DNA from: Siphonodentalium dalli
Lineage: Eukaryota > Mollusca > Scaphopoda > Gadilida > Siphonodentaliidae
DNA: 64,000 nucleotides
Direction of reading: 5' to 3'
Assembly (NCBI GenBank): GCA_032622095.1
Contig: CP136069.1
Span: forward strand, 165,532,394 to 165,596,393
Shown here: positions 1-11,662 of the stretch, one piece after another
Position numbering within the stretch: position 1 is the first letter of the stretch
Layout: each line of letters starts with the position of its first letter
Made by a program: the position numbers and the translations under genes
Notes under the pieces: generated by a model
What the model saw: only the letters and a program-made list of their open reading frames with translations
Told to the model about the DNA's origin: nothing
The model's database searches: none

Positions 1-108
1 AATCGCGCGCATTGAACCGGTACCGACGACAGAAATCGGCCGTAAAATATCGCCCGATTGTACCCGGTGTGAATTGACCTTTAAACTGCTGTCTGTTTGT
101 AGCGGTCG
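1..108. other. Unique sequence before the satellite
   Basis: Short GC-richer flank of the satellite. No gene or repeat is recognised. Two long open frames that run into the satellite begin near here, but the frames are a by-product of the 18-bp period. Confidence 0.5.
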
Positions 109-3100
109 TAACCAACAGGACTGTCATACTCTACATGACTGTCATAATCTACATGACTGTCATAATCAACAGGACTGTCATAACCAACATGACTGTCATA
201 ATCTACAGGACTGTCATAATCTACAGGACTGTCATAATCAACAGGACTGTCATAACCAACATGACTGTCATAACCAACATGACTGTCATAATCAACAGGA
301 CTGTCATAATCAACAGGACTGTCATAATCAACAGGACTGTCATAACCAACATGACTGTCATAATCAACAGGACTGTCATAATCAACAGGACTGTCATAAC
401 CAACAGGACTGTCATAATCAACAGGACTGTCATAACCAACATGACTGTCATAATCAACAGGACTGTCATAATCAACAGGACTGTCATAATCAACAGGACT
501 GTCATAATCAACAGGACTGTCATAATCAACAGGACTGTCATAATCAACAGGACTGTCATAACCAACATGAATGTCATAATCAACAGGACTGTCATAATCA
601 ACAGGACTGTCATAACCAACAGGACTGTCATAATCAACAGGACTGTCATAACCAACACGATTGTCATAATCAACAGGACTGTCATAATCAACAGGACTGT
701 CATAATCAACAGGACTGTCATAATCAACAGGACTGTCATAACCAACATGACTGTCATAATCAACAGGACTGTCATAATCAACAGGACTGTCATAATCAAC
801 AGGACTGTCATAATCAACAGGACTGTCATAACCAACATGACTGTCATAATCTACAGGACTGTCATAATCAACAGGACTGTCATAATCAACAGGACTGTCA
901 TAATCAACATGACTGTCATAATCAACAGGACTGTCATAATCAACATGACTGTCATAATCAACAGGACTGTCATAATCTACAGGACTGTCATAATCTACAG
1001 GACTGTCATAATCAACATGACTGTCATAATCTACAGGACTGTCATAATCAACAGGACTGTCATAATCAACAGGACTGTCATAATCAACAGGACTGTCATA
1101 ATCAACAGGACTGTCATAATCAACAGGACTGTCATAATCAACAGGACTGTCATAATCAACATGACTGTCATAATCTACAGGACTGTCATAACCAACAGGA
1201 CTGTCATAATCTACAGGACTGTCATAATCAACAGGACTGTCATAATCAACAGGACTGTCATAATCAACAGGACTGTCATAATCAACATGACTGTCATAAT
1301 CTACAGGACTGTCATAACCAACATGACTGTCATAATCAACAGGACTGTCATAATCTACAGGACTGTCATAATCAACAGGACTGTCATAATCAACAGGACT
1401 GTCATAATCAACAGGACTGTCATAATCAACAGGACTGTCATAATCAACATGACTGTCATAATCTACAGGACTGTCATAACCAACATGACTATCATAATCA
1501 ACAGGACTGTCATAATCAACAGGACTGTCATAATCAACAGGACTGTCATAATCAACAGGACTGTCATAATCAACAGGACTGTCATAATCAACATGACTGT
1601 CATAATCTACAGGACTGTCATAACCAACATGACTGTCATAATCAACAGGACTGTCATAATCAACAGGACTGTCATAATCAACAGGACTGTCATAATCAAC
1701 AGGACTGTCATAATCAACAGGACTGTCATAATCAACAGGACTGTCATAATCAACAGGACTGTCATAATCAACAGGACTGTCATAATCAACAGGACTGTCA
1801 TAATCAACATGACTGTCATAATCAACATGACTGTCATAATCTACAGGACTGTCATAACCAACATGACTGTCATAATCAACAGGACTGTCATAATCAACAG
1901 GACTGTCATAATCAACAGGACTGTCATAATCTACAGGACTGTCATAACCAACATGACTGTCATAATCAACAGGACTGTCATAATCTACAGGACTGTCATA
2001 ATCAACAGGACTGTCATAATCAACAGGACTGTCATAATCAACAGGACTGTCATAATCAACAGGACTGTCATAATCAACATGACTGTCATAATCTACAGGA
2101 CTGTCATAACCAACATGACTGTCATAATCAACAGGACTGTCATAATCAACAGGACTGTCATAATCAACAGGACTGTCATAATCAACAGGACTGTCATAAT
2201 CAACAGGACTGTCATAATCAACATGACTGTCATAATCTACAGGACTGTCATAACCAACATGACTGTCATAATCAACAGGACTGTCATAATCAACAGGACT
2301 GTCATAATCAACAGGACTGTCATAATCAACAGGACTGTCATAATCAACAGGACTGTCATAATCAACAGGACTGTCATAATCAACAGGACTGTCATAATCA
2401 ACAGGACTGTCATAATCAACAGGACTGTCATAATCAACAGGACTGTCATAATCAACATGACTGTCATAATCTACAGGACTGTCATAACCAATATGACTGT
2501 CATAATCAACAGGACTGTCATAATCAACAGGACTGTCATAATCAACAGGACTGTCATAATCAACAGGACTGTCATAACCAACATGACTGTCATAATCAAC
2601 AGGACTGTCATAATCAACATGACTGTCATAATCAACAGGACTGTCATAATCAACATGACTGTCATAATCAACAGGACTGTCATAATCAACAGGACTGTCA
2701 TAATCAACAGGACTGTCATAATCAACAGGACTGTCATAACCAACAGGACTGACATAACCAACTGGACTGTCATAACCAACATGACTGTCATAACCAACAG
2801 GACTGTCATAATCAACAGGACTGTCATAATCAACAGGACTGTCATAATCAACAGGACTGTCATAATCAACAGGACTGTCATAATCAACAGGACTGTCATA
2901 ATCAACAGGGATGTCATAATCAACAGGACTGTCATAACCAACAGGACTGTCATAATCAACAGGACTGTCATAATCTACAGGACTGTCATAATCAACAGGA
3001 CTGTCATAATCAACAGGACTGTGATAACCTACAGGGATGTCATAATCAACAGGACTGTCATAACCAACAGGACTGTCATAATCAACAGGACTGTCATAAT

Positions 3101-3913
3101 CAACAGGACTGTCATAATCAACAGGACTGTGATAACCTACAGGACTGTCATAATCAACAGGACTGTCATAATCTACAGGACTGTCATAATCAACAGGACT
3201 GTCATAATCAACAGGACTGTCATAATCAACAGGACTGTCATAATCAACAGGACTGTCATAATCTACAGGACTGTCATAACCTACAGGACTGTCATAATCA
3301 ACAGGACTGTCATAATCTACAGGACTGTCATAATCAACAGGACTGTCATAATCTACAGGACTGTCATAATCAACAGGACTGTCATAATCAACAGGACTGT
3401 CATAACCAACAGGACTGTCATACTCTACAGGACTGTCATAACCAACATGACTGTCATAACCAACAGGACTGTCATAACCAACAGGACTGTCATAACCAAC
3501 AGGACTGTCATAATCAACAGGACTGTCATAACCAACAGGACTGTCATAACCAACAGGACTGTCATAATCTACATTACTGTCATAACCAACAGGGCTGTCA
3601 TAATCTACAGGACTGTCATAACCATCAGGACTGTCATAACCAACATGACTGTCATAATCAACAGGACTGTCATAATCTACATGACTGTCATAACCAACAG
3701 GACTGTCATGACCAACAGGACTATCATAACCAACATGACTGTCGTAATCTACCGGACTGTCATAACCAGCAGGACTGTCGTAATCTACAGGACTGTCATA
3801 ACGAACAGGACTGTCATAATCTACAGGACTGTTATAACCAACAGGACTGTCATAACCAACAGGACTGACATAATCTACAGGACTGTCATAACCAACAGGA
3901 CTGTCGTAACCAC
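109..3913 (+). repeat. 18-bp tandem satellite, about 210 units
   Basis: The unit is GACTGTCATAATCAACAG with recurrent variants: CAACAG/CTACAG, CAGGAC/CATGAC and TAATC/TAACC. Copies are nearly identical through most of the array and become more varied after about 2745 (GTGATAACC, CAGGGATG, CGTAATC), the usual pattern of a homogenised core with a decaying edge. Because 18 is a multiple of 3 and the unit lacks stops in several frames, very long open frames arise by chance in two forward frames. Variants change amino acids in both frames, so coding is unlikely. Confidence 0.97.
1301..2560 (+). repeat. Two copies of a 630-bp (35-unit) higher-order repeat
   Basis: The variant pair CTACAGGACTGTCATAACC marks positions 1301, 1463, 1607, 1841, then 1931, 2093, 2237, 2471. 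Each of the first four lies exactly 630 bp before its partner, giving spacings of 162, 144 and 234 bp in both blocks. This is a direct block duplication of 35 monomers inside the satellite. Confidence 0.9.
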
Positions 3914-4521
3914 CCTACTAATTTCAATACAACCTTTCGAACTTGTTCAAAATTCTCACATATTATAGTACATCGACGTCCATAATGCTCTCATTTATAT
4001 AGAACTGTTAAATTATGGACCAACCGGCCTACCAAATATCACACTATAGTATCATATTTCATGTTGCACATTTTTTAGGGGCAGCAGGAAGACGACCACC
4101 TATAGGTCATGCTGCTCATTTACAATAAGAAAATTTTGTTTCATGTTTTGTCAATGTTTCATTTATTATTGTGCAAATAAACATATTATTAGCTGTGTAA
4201 ATATAGAAGGCTGATGATTTCTCTGCACGAAATGTCTGGATCTCTTGGGTCACAGTCGTTAGACGCTTTGTGTTATCACCGAAGTTGAGCAACCGACTGG
4301 CGTTTCCGGGTGCTGTCAACTTTTTGTGTTACTCCCACACTTCTCTCTCTCATCTCTCTATCTCTCTCTCTCTATCTATCTATATATCTCTCTCGCTCTC
4401 TCTCTCTATTTCTCTTCTTTCTATATATACATATCGTTCTGTTACAGTGTATGTGACTACGAGAAATATAACAGCGCATGTAGAGTATAGAGTTCAGTAT
4501 CCGCGAGATGTAAGTCACGCG
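3914..4521. other. Non-coding spacer with a pyrimidine microsatellite
   Basis: No gene is recognised. The only marked feature is the TC/TATC-rich tract at about 4341-4432. Confidence 0.6.
4341..4432. repeat. TC/TATC microsatellite
   Basis: Interrupted runs of TC with TATC and ATAT interruptions. Confidence 0.9.
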
Positions 4522-4747
4522 ACAGGTTGATGTGTCCATATATGAACTCTCTTATGTATGCGAGTCACCCATAGGGTCCGATGGGGATCCTCGCATATAT
4601 AAGAGAATACATTGGCCTAACAATATTTACATTGACCTTGTTATCCAGTGCGTTCTCTATCCCTATATGGGAGACTCGAATACTTAAGAGAATGCACTGG
4701 CACACGATCTTACTGTATCAGCGCAGTTCCCATCATGAAAGGGTTAC
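4522..4747. mobile_element. Palindromic MITE, TTAACCCTTCC family (degraded)
   Basis: Two imperfect palindromes of the CTTATATATGCGAG...CTCGCATATATAAGAGAA type are separated by the spacer GGCCTAACAATATTTAC. The right end reads CATCATGAAAGGGTTA, matching the outer end of relatives at 50122 and 62190. The left end has decayed. Confidence 0.75.
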
Positions 4748-5265
4748 CCCAATTTTTTTCGTAGACGAGATGGCACATCCGCTGTGCACACATTATAAGA
4801 GATGGCAATTTTATTAATGCAGTTATACATAAGGTTACACACCATATATAACGCGAACATCTGCACTGACAAATAATCAGATGTGCCCTCCAGTGAGGTG
4901 GGTATGGGTTGCACCTATGCTATCATATATAGGTGATAAGAATAAATAATAAAAACAAATGGCGGATATTGGAAATAATATATAATGTGTCCATACACGC
5001 CAGGGAAGAACGATGTTGACAGAAATCTCTAACTTTGATTGACTGTGTCATCCTGGGGATTCCCCGATGACACGGAATGTGAAGAAATATCGGACGAATA
5101 ACATGACTGATATCATTTGTGGACATTCGTGATAATGGCCTCCAATTTCATAATGTATCGGGTTGCACTTGAAAGTACATTATATATTTATCAATTCGAA
5201 ATGATGTTGCTATTATGCAGATTGAAATAGCCACGCATACAAAATTGAATTTAACCCTTAAATCC
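4748..5265. other. Non-coding, nothing recognised
   Basis: AT-rich sequence with only short open frames lacking coding character. Confidence 0.5.
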
Positions 5266-5856
5266 TTAAAGGGGTACTGTACGCCAAATGTTGTTGTTGG
5301 TTTCTATAGTATCCGAGTCGGAGAATAAGGTAACAATTTTTCCAATATTTGAAAGTCTGTTGAGTACGAAGTCATGTTACGGATGACAAATTTACCGGAA
5401 TGCAAAAATACAAATTGTCGTTGTCGAGTAATTTTTGTAAAGTTTTCAACCAAATGAATCAAATAAAAGTTATATTATATGCATACTAGTCCCAAATAAT
5501 CATTTAAGTTATTGTATCGTCGCTAGTCAGTGAGTGGCTTGAGTGTTCTCCCCGTATCATCATAATATTTTAAGCGATCGTATGTGCGATCGGTTTAACA
5601 ATCCAGTATCCCTCAATTACTGTTTTTGATTACGGTAATTCGTAATTTAATTGACGCCATTTTATGGCTCCAGTCATAAATTCAATTTATATCAAATTAT
5701 TAATTTTTAAATTATTAAATTTTAAGATGGCCTATTAACCTGAGCGTTTACAGAATACATCTTCGACTCAAATTACATATGTTTCTATATAGTATCGATA
5801 TTAGATCGTTGTTGTCACCGGAAATTTAATGAAAATGGCGTACAGTACCCCTTTAA
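5266..5856. mobile_element. TTAA-flanked MITE with AGGGGTACTGTACGCC termini
   Basis: The left end is TTAA-AGGGGTACTGTACGCCA and the right end is TGGCGTACAGTACCCCT-TTAA, a near-perfect terminal inverted repeat with TTAA on both sides. There is no transposase frame. Relatives in the window are at 17043-17710, 60844-61483 and, with shorter matching termini, 6779-7136. Inside is GTTGTTGTTGGTTTCTATAG, shared with the 17043 copy. Confidence 0.88.
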
Positions 5857-5989
5857 TCATTTATATAAATTTACATTGGAATAAATTATCTATATGGAGG
5901 GATACTCAGGAAATATGAGTAGAAGATAGGCAAAAAGATATTACAAGTGTTAGAGGTTTCATATTCATTGGTGGTACATGATTAGATAA

Positions 5990-6075
5990 TATGTTCGACT
6001 ATATAAGGCCGTTTGTTGAACTTATGTTATCTGAACATTCCTAAGGTAATTACTCGGCAATGAGTATTTAGTAAA
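5990..6075. repeat. Fragment of the TTATCTGAACATTTCC repeat family
   Basis: Carries GTTTGTTGAACTTATGTTATCTGAACATTCCTAAGG-like sequence followed by an ATGAGTA...TTAGTAAAGAAATGG stretch. The same order occurs at 53045, 55975 and 60495. It matters because this family is the apparent source of the 56-59.7 kb satellite. Confidence 0.7.
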
Positions 6076-6778
6076 GAAATGGTTAAAGTTGTCTATAATC
6101 ATCAAGCTCCCATTTAAACATATAGTAATACAAATAGGGCTAAACATACACGAACATCTCTCAGGACTACACGTGTACATGTATCTCGGAAAGATTTATT
6201 AAGGTAATATAATATAGTCATGTAATACGATCCGACATGTCTACAGCTGCTTACGCGACGCGACCCTGATTTGTTAGAATTCTGTATTTCCAGGGACATC
6301 GTTACTCTTTACGTGGTACAATGCTATATTGCACCACAAATTTATAATTGAGCCACAAAAAGGCCAGCATAACCAGTCGTAACACTGTAAATCGCCTACA
6401 AGTCGAATTGGTTAAAATCGTGCAAGGCTGAAGAAGCAGCCATGCAATGACCACCTCCAAATGATTTAATGCTGACGTTTGCAAAACAGACAAGGAAAAG
6501 GGAGACGTCGTTTCAAAAAGACATAATTTTATTTTTGACGTCACAACTTGACATGACGAGCTCTCTGGAGGGATCAGACGTGAAGCATCATATATGGGGG
6601 GTTTCTAAAAGCCAATTCTCACTATAATTTTGACAAGATCGTGCCGTCGAATTACAAAAGAAATAAATACACGGCGCGTATAGTCAAATTTGCATCGCCT
6701 CGTCCTACATTTGTTTATTTTTGGTCAAATTTGACTATACCGCCGATACGCCATGCATTTAGCGGGCATTTGTATTTC
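6076..6778. other. Non-coding; one CRE octamer
   Basis: No gene is recognised. TGACGTCA occurs at 6536-6543. Confidence 0.5.
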
Positions 6779-7136
6779 TTAAAGTGGTACTGTGCACTAA
6801 ATCCGGCCATTTGTGGGACCATCTCGTATTATTCTCAACTAATAATTATTCACAAATGAATGAATTTGAGCCATGGATGAGTGCAAAATACACTCATTTA
6901 CTTTATGAATGATGCAAAACATGGTAATTATAATGAAAATGAGTTTATGGCTCGAGTCATTAACTCATTTTCATTAATCATAATTACCATGTTGTTTACA
7001 TCGTTCATAGAGCACATTAGTGTATTTTGTACTCATCCATGGCTCAAATGCATTCATTTGTTGTATATATATTATGTTGAGTATAACAGGAGATGGTCCC
7101 ATAAATGGCCGGAATTAGTGTACAGTACTCCTTTAA
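6779..7136. mobile_element. Foldback MITE, TTAA-flanked
   Basis: Almost the whole element is one inverted repeat. The left arm has TTAAAGTGGTACTGTGCACT, TGGGACC and GAGCCATGGATGAGT; the right arm returns ACTCATCCATGGCTC, GGTCCCA and GTACAGTACTCCTTTAA. The centre lies near GAGTTTATGGCTCGAGTCATT. It has no coding capacity. Confidence 0.85.
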
Positions 7137-7205
7137 AACGAAAAAGAAAAGAACCCTTTTCCCCAATTACTCTTTGAGCTACAAGTATACTGTAAATTGC
7201 AAATA

Positions 7206-7221
7206 CCCCCCCCCCCCCCCC
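7206..7221. repeat. Poly-C run
   Basis: Sixteen consecutive C residues. Confidence 0.95.
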
Positions 7222-7788
7222 ATACACACGTTACTTACCATTACATAACCGAAACGTTATTAGCGCGCGCACCGCGTGTATACTGTTCGGAAATTTCTTG
7301 ATAGCCGTGGTCCCATGGGCATTTTATTTATAGATAATTGTTTTTTCCGGTTTAAAAGTCGAACTGCTCGACCAGGAGGCCGAGTCCGATAAAAGGTGTA
7401 GTTGGGCATTTCAATTTCGTTTATTGTCCTTTACATTATTGTGCCAATAATGTAGATTTTTGGTTTGTGACAAGCTATGTCAATTACCAATAAAAGAAAT
7501 TTAAAAGATAATTTGTAAGTCTTATATTTCAACTTGTATAGATATTTTTCGTTCTGCAGCCCACTGATGGTTGTGGTCGGAGACGGCCGAGTCGGCCGCC
7601 GGTTCGTTAATTACTAATTAGGTGCTGGTTGTTATTGTTATTTTAACGGAATTCTGAGTTGGTCATTTGCGAAACCAATATATTTTATATTCTATAATTA
7701 CAATCATGGGTATATAATGTATGATCTTGAGCGAGTTACCATTTCTGACTATGATTTTCTTGTACATTCCCATGTTCATCTTTTTCAG
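7222..7788. other. Presumed intron upstream of the first visible receptor exon
   Basis: No exon for TM1-TM3 was found between 3914 and this point. The stretch ends in the acceptor TTCATCTTTTTCAG. Confidence 0.5.
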
Positions 7789-7912
7789 GTTCATTGCGAT
7801 CAAGATGCCGCTTCACTCGAAGTCCATTTGTACGATGCGTCACGCTCAGATAACTATAATGTGCACATGGTCCGTGTCCTTCGCTCTGGCGACGCCCATT
7901 CTGATCGGCCAG
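7789..7912 (+). CDS. GPCR exon: end of TM3, ICL2 and TM4
   Basis: The acceptor CTTTTTCAG precedes the first base, and the donor CAG|GTACGT follows the last. The exon opens with the third base of an arginine codon, so the intron splits the R of the DRY-type motif; an intron at this place is common in rhodopsin-class receptors. Translation then gives FIAIKMPLHSKS, the ICL2 start, and TM4 with the conserved Trp in MCTWSVSF and the proline in ATPILIGQ. The residue after R is Phe, not the usual Tyr. It ends in phase 0, matching the next exon. Length is 124 bases, or 41 codons plus one base. The preceding exon is not in the window. An overlapping open frame of about 100 codons here is a shadow. Confidence 0.88.
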
Positions 7913-8261
7913 GTACGTGGAAACTGTTTGAGGTAGTGTGCAATCAAGAATGCGTGTGTTTAGATGGTCAGAGATACATGGGTTGGGTTTTGTGTGGGTT
8001 GCACAATCCCACCTAGGCTGGTTGCCAACTATTTTTCACTTTGGGGAGACTCGACTTGCATCCCGTTTTTGTTATCTTCCTGGGAGTAAATTCCAAACTT
8101 CAAGTTTTAGTTTCTTGGCTTTCAAACTTTTTAAGATTTTGTTTCAAAATTGTGAATAAGAGATCCGACACACCTATATGCATGTTACGGCATCCCAATA
8201 TGAACGTGAATAAACTGCTGTCTATATGATACATACAACTCCTTATTGTCTTATATTTGCA
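7913..8261. other. Intron 1, left end
   Basis: Starts with the donor GTACGTGG. Nothing else is recognised before the next MITE. Confidence 0.6.
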
Positions 8262-8560
8262 TCTTATTATCCGCCCATTAACTAACAATAATTCCCATTG
8301 GGCAAAAGCCGTCACATGCTAATCCGGGAAAAAGTCATATTGGACTCCCGAAAGTCATATTGGAATCGAAACGAGTCCAATATGAATTTTATAAAAGTTG
8401 TCAGGACTCGGTGACGTCATTTCGATAAACATACAGATGAAAAATAAAAAAAATATCATATACACAGTATTTTGTATACAGTATATGTTTTCTTGTACCA
8501 CAACCTGGACTCGTACAAGGAAAACACATACTGTACACACATTGTATAATAACCATATAT
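8262..8560. mobile_element. CATATTGGACT-family MITE, shortened copy
   Basis: Shares the outer block TCCG/CCATTAACTAACA...GGGCAAAAGCCGTCAC, the AAAAAGTCATATTGGACTCC module, the TGACGTCA octamer (8412-8419) and the terminal CAACCTGGACTCGTACAAG block with copies at 14383, 15070 and 28985. Middle parts are missing relative to those copies. Confidence 0.75.
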
Positions 8561-8665
8561 TCCTTTCTGGTGATTCTGCATCATGACAAATGTGTATAAT
8601 GACAAATATTACATCACTTCCCTCCTGTAACCAAGCAAAGCCACGCATATGAACGTGATATCTTA

Positions 8666-9031
8666 GTGAACGTTCAGACGACCACGATTCAATCGTAAGT
8701 GGAGGAATCGGGCCCGATGAGATCGTGGATAGTTTGTTCACACGATTGCGATGTCTTCGTACATTATGATATCGTAGGTTGTTCCAAAAGCATGTGATTG
8801 ACTACCCTACGGTCATTTCCAGCTACGATTTTTACGTACACACGACTGCGATTACGTCGCAAGTGGAGGTAACCAAAGATACGCCACGATTTCGCAACTA
8901 AAATCAAACAGTGCTTGATATTATTTTTTACCTACGATTTTGACCTGAGCATGCGCAGTCCAACTATCGGTTACTTCCTACGACGGAAATCTTTCCACTC
9001 ACGATTGTATCGTGGTTGTCTGAACGTTCAC
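8666..9031. mobile_element. PIF/Harbinger-like MITE, TTA target duplication
   Basis: The left end is TTA-GTGAACGTTCAGACGACC and the right end is GTTGTCTGAACGTTCAC-TTA. A 3-bp TTA duplication on both sides fits the TWA rule of PIF/Harbinger elements. A second copy with TAA duplications is at 63032-63393. There is no transposase frame. Confidence 0.85.
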
Positions 9032-9034
9032 TTA

Positions 9035-10189
9035 GCAATATATATCGAACTACCATATATATTTACCCACACTGAAATAGCGCTTTTGATATATCTGCCG
9101 ACGACACGTAATGAGATATATTGATGGTCAATGCGTTCATGATGTAGCAGCGAAAGAGGAGACGACAGTTCTAAAACCCGATGACTGATGGGAGGTAACA
9201 TGCTGACGCGGTTATGTCTGGGTTTTAGAGATGTGTATATCGTTCAATAACGATATTTTGCCCCCAAGCTGCAAACAGAGTTCAGTCCCCTCGCTACGAG
9301 ATGTCTGAACGCTGCCGGCATGTGTTTTTTTCTTAAATAAATCTAACAATTCATTCTGGCTTGATCTAGATAATTTTCAAATGAATATGGTCAGTTCTGT
9401 TTCTCAGAATAATTCAGAATGAATTGTAACCTACAAAAGTCTGAAATAAATAAATGCTACATTCTTCACATTACGTGTATGTGCGGGCAGCGGTAAATCA
9501 TGTGTATATAGGGGACTGAACTCTACATAGAGCTTGATTTTGTTCAAGCATCCAGAGAAAACCGAAAACTATAGAGGTCTCCGTTGTGTGGGGATGTGGA
9601 AGTTTTAATTTTCTACTGAACTCCACGCCCATTAAACCAGACATATATCTAAGTTCGGCACCTGGACGTTTCGACACCTGGTTGTGTGGTTCGGCACATA
9701 GTTGTTTCGGCACCTGATTATTGGGCACTTTGCACGATTCGGCAACTGATAATATTATAACCAATACCGTTGACGAGAATGATATATTTCAATCTTTGTT
9801 TCGATCTAAGTGAGAGTTATAGTAAGTAGGGGGATTTAACGTGATAGTGTCGAGATGCGCATACATGTGCAGTGTAATTGTATTTGTTGGATGTTGTGTG
9901 TTTCTTCCTCCGTGGTATAATGGCAGGAAAGACATGACTACATCTGAGGCCACCCGAATGAATACTAATCATGTACAAATAAAGACAGAAATCAAGTGGC
10001 GAAACGTTTTAAATGAAGTGCTTAAACGCCCAGGTGCCGAAAAGTCATAAAAACCAGGCTGCCAAAGCGTCCAGGTGCCATGCCGAAATTTCCAGGTAGT
10101 TTCCAGTTTCACGCCATATGGACAGACGTTTTCAACTGATATACCTCTTACACTTTCCAGCTGTTATATAGTTCAAGCCCAGCACCTCC
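9035..10189. other. Intronic, with an inverted pair of GGCACCTGGACG-like repeats
   Basis: About 9652-9745 holds degenerate copies of TTCGGCACCTGGACGTTTCG and GGTTGTGTGGTTCGGCAC. About 10018-10097 holds the same motif inverted (CGCCCAGGTGCCGAAA, CGTCCAGGTGCCATGCCG). The arms and the roughly 270-bp middle look like a decayed foldback. No gene is seen. Confidence 0.5.
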
Positions 10190-10315
10190 TAGAAAATATC
10201 CTTACACAGAAAGACTGACTATAACAAACCTGATGTCGTTGAAGTGAGAAACATTCAAATTGTCAAAGGATATTACAACATCGATCACGACACTCTTTTC
10301 GAACAATATGTGACC
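10190..10315 (+). pseudogene. LINE reverse-transcriptase tail, left part
   Basis: One frame reads DVVEVRNIQIVKGYYNIDHD then TLFEQYV. This matches the style of the region near the C-terminus of CR1/Jockey-type LINE reverse transcriptases, where a '(R)GDMIEVYKI..GYYDID...LF' segment precedes 'TRGHS.KL'. The reading continues after the MITE at 10316-10770. It is a dead fragment; the clade assignment is inference. Confidence 0.6.
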
Positions 10316-10770
10316 CGCCATATCAAATCCAGTCGTAAGTCGGGATATATTTTACCCTGTGCCATTGCATTCTCTTATATATGCGAGTCGACCATAGGTC
10401 GCCTCGCATATATAAGAGAATGCATTGGCCTAACAATTTTTTACAATTTTAATAATTTTTTCTTGTATTCTTTAACAATTTTATAATTTCACCCATACAG
10501 AGCCCCAGACAAACATGAGCAGACGACACTCTTCTATATGCTTCTATATATGTGTGGGGCTCCCTGCAGGGTAATGGATGTTTTTTATTTTATGTCCTAA
10601 AAATTGTAAGAAATATTTATTTAAAAAAAAATTATAAACAATTGTTAGGCCTATGCATTCTCTTATATATGCGAGGCGACCTATGGTCGACTCGCATATA
10701 TAAGAGAATGCATTGGCACAGGGTAAAAACATCCCGACTTACGACTGGATTTGATATGGGGGTCACATAT
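10316..10770. mobile_element. MITE with ATATGTGACCC termini carrying the palindrome cassette
   Basis: Terminal inverted repeats of about 55 bp contain ATATGTGACCC, ATATCAAATCCAGTCGTAAG and TTTACCCTGTGCCA. Inside are two copies, in opposite orientation, of the 65-bp palindrome CTTATATATGCGAGTCGACC...CTCGCATATATAAG, around an AT-rich spacer. The termini are unlike those of the TTAA families that carry the same cassette. It interrupts a LINE remnant. Confidence 0.88.
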
Positions 10771-10965
10771 GTGTATACTGGAACACGAGGGCACTGCTAT
10801 AAACTGATGATAAAACATGCGTTTAAAATACAATAAGGCTCTTCTTTACACAGAGAGTGTGTGGCACGTGGAACGCTCTTCTTGAATATATAATCGATGC
10901 AGAATCATTGAAGGACTTCAAAAAACGTGTAGACTATCACTTTGCTGACATGAAATTCGAAACGG
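10771..10965 (+). pseudogene. LINE reverse-transcriptase tail, right part
   Basis: One frame gives GTRGHCYKLMIKHAFKIQ, and after a frame change LFFTQRVCGTWNALLEYIID, then AESLKDFKKRVDYHF. The order TRGH..KL, FF.QR, WN.LP-like and FK.R.D is the classic C-terminal signature of CR1/Jockey-type LINE reverse transcriptases. Proline is missing from the usual WN(S/A)LP, and a frameshift and stops make it inactive. Confidence 0.7.
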
Positions 10966-11214
10966 ATTTCGCAGGAACAATTATACTCACATTACAAAAT
11001 TTAAGGTATACCTTATTTCGTATATATGATTTACCGGAAATAGAGTCCATTATACTCGTCCATAAATATATGATGATGATATTTCACATGAAACCCCTAT
11101 TTTATCATTTAAAAAGCCATTATATATTTCATTATCTCTCACTAGTGATGAATAGGCGCGTGCTACATATCACTTGGTAGCCCACAAACAAAATGACCGG
11201 GCCGCGTCTTTACA
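10966..11214. other. Intronic, nothing recognised
   Basis: AT-rich sequence downstream of the LINE fragment, possibly its 3' untranslated part. Confidence 0.4.
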
Positions 11215-11662
11215 TTGATCCAGGCGGATTAATACTATTTCTAAAATCCGCAGACACCAGACAATGAAAAATGATTGCTTTGTTCATTAAAGTTAAAGTA
11301 TTGTCCAACCTCGTTGCACTAACGGAAATAGACACAAAAACAAAGAGACAAATTGGGGAACTATATTTTCCATTGCCAACCAGAAAGCGCAAAACTGTCG
11401 TATACAGTTGTGAAACCTCTCATGCAGTCAACGCTGTAAATGGATGCATTTTGCAACTTCTGTTAAGGATTTTGATTGGTTAAAAAGCATAAAGCTCTAG
11501 TTTTTTTCATATGATATACAAGATCTTCAACTCTTTATGTTGGGATATACGTTTTTATGAAACTCGTTTGATCACTTTGCTACGACTAGTTGTGAATCAA
11601 ATTTATATCATAAACTCGTTTCATAAAATCGTATAACCCAACATAACTCGTTGGAAATCCTC
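11215..11662. mobile_element. Non-autonomous element with terminal palindrome, copy 1
   Basis: Contains TTGCTTTGTTCATTAAAGTT, GACAAATTG, TTGCAACTTCTGTTAAGG and a 130-bp palindrome (TATGTTGGGATATACG...CGTATAACCCAACATA) with ATGAAACTCGTTTGAT. The same modules occur in reverse orientation at 46208-46675. No coding frame is seen. Confidence 0.8.

Noticed and set aside
74-3968. Two very long forward open frames (about 890 and 1280 codons) with HNQQDC and INRTVI repeats
   Set aside because: They come from an 18-bp tandem repeat that lacks stops in several frames at once. Variants are amino-acid changing in every frame and no start context, splice site or domain is present.
1-7788. An exon for TM1-TM3 of the receptor within the window
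   Set aside because: No frame upstream of 7789 shows a TM1-TM3 pattern (GN..V, LA..D, DRY). The space is filled by satellite and MITEs, so the exon should lie further upstream.
7717-8016. 100-codon frame overlapping the first GPCR exon
   Set aside because: It is in a different frame from the TM4 reading, crosses the strong donor at 7913 and has no recognisable domain.
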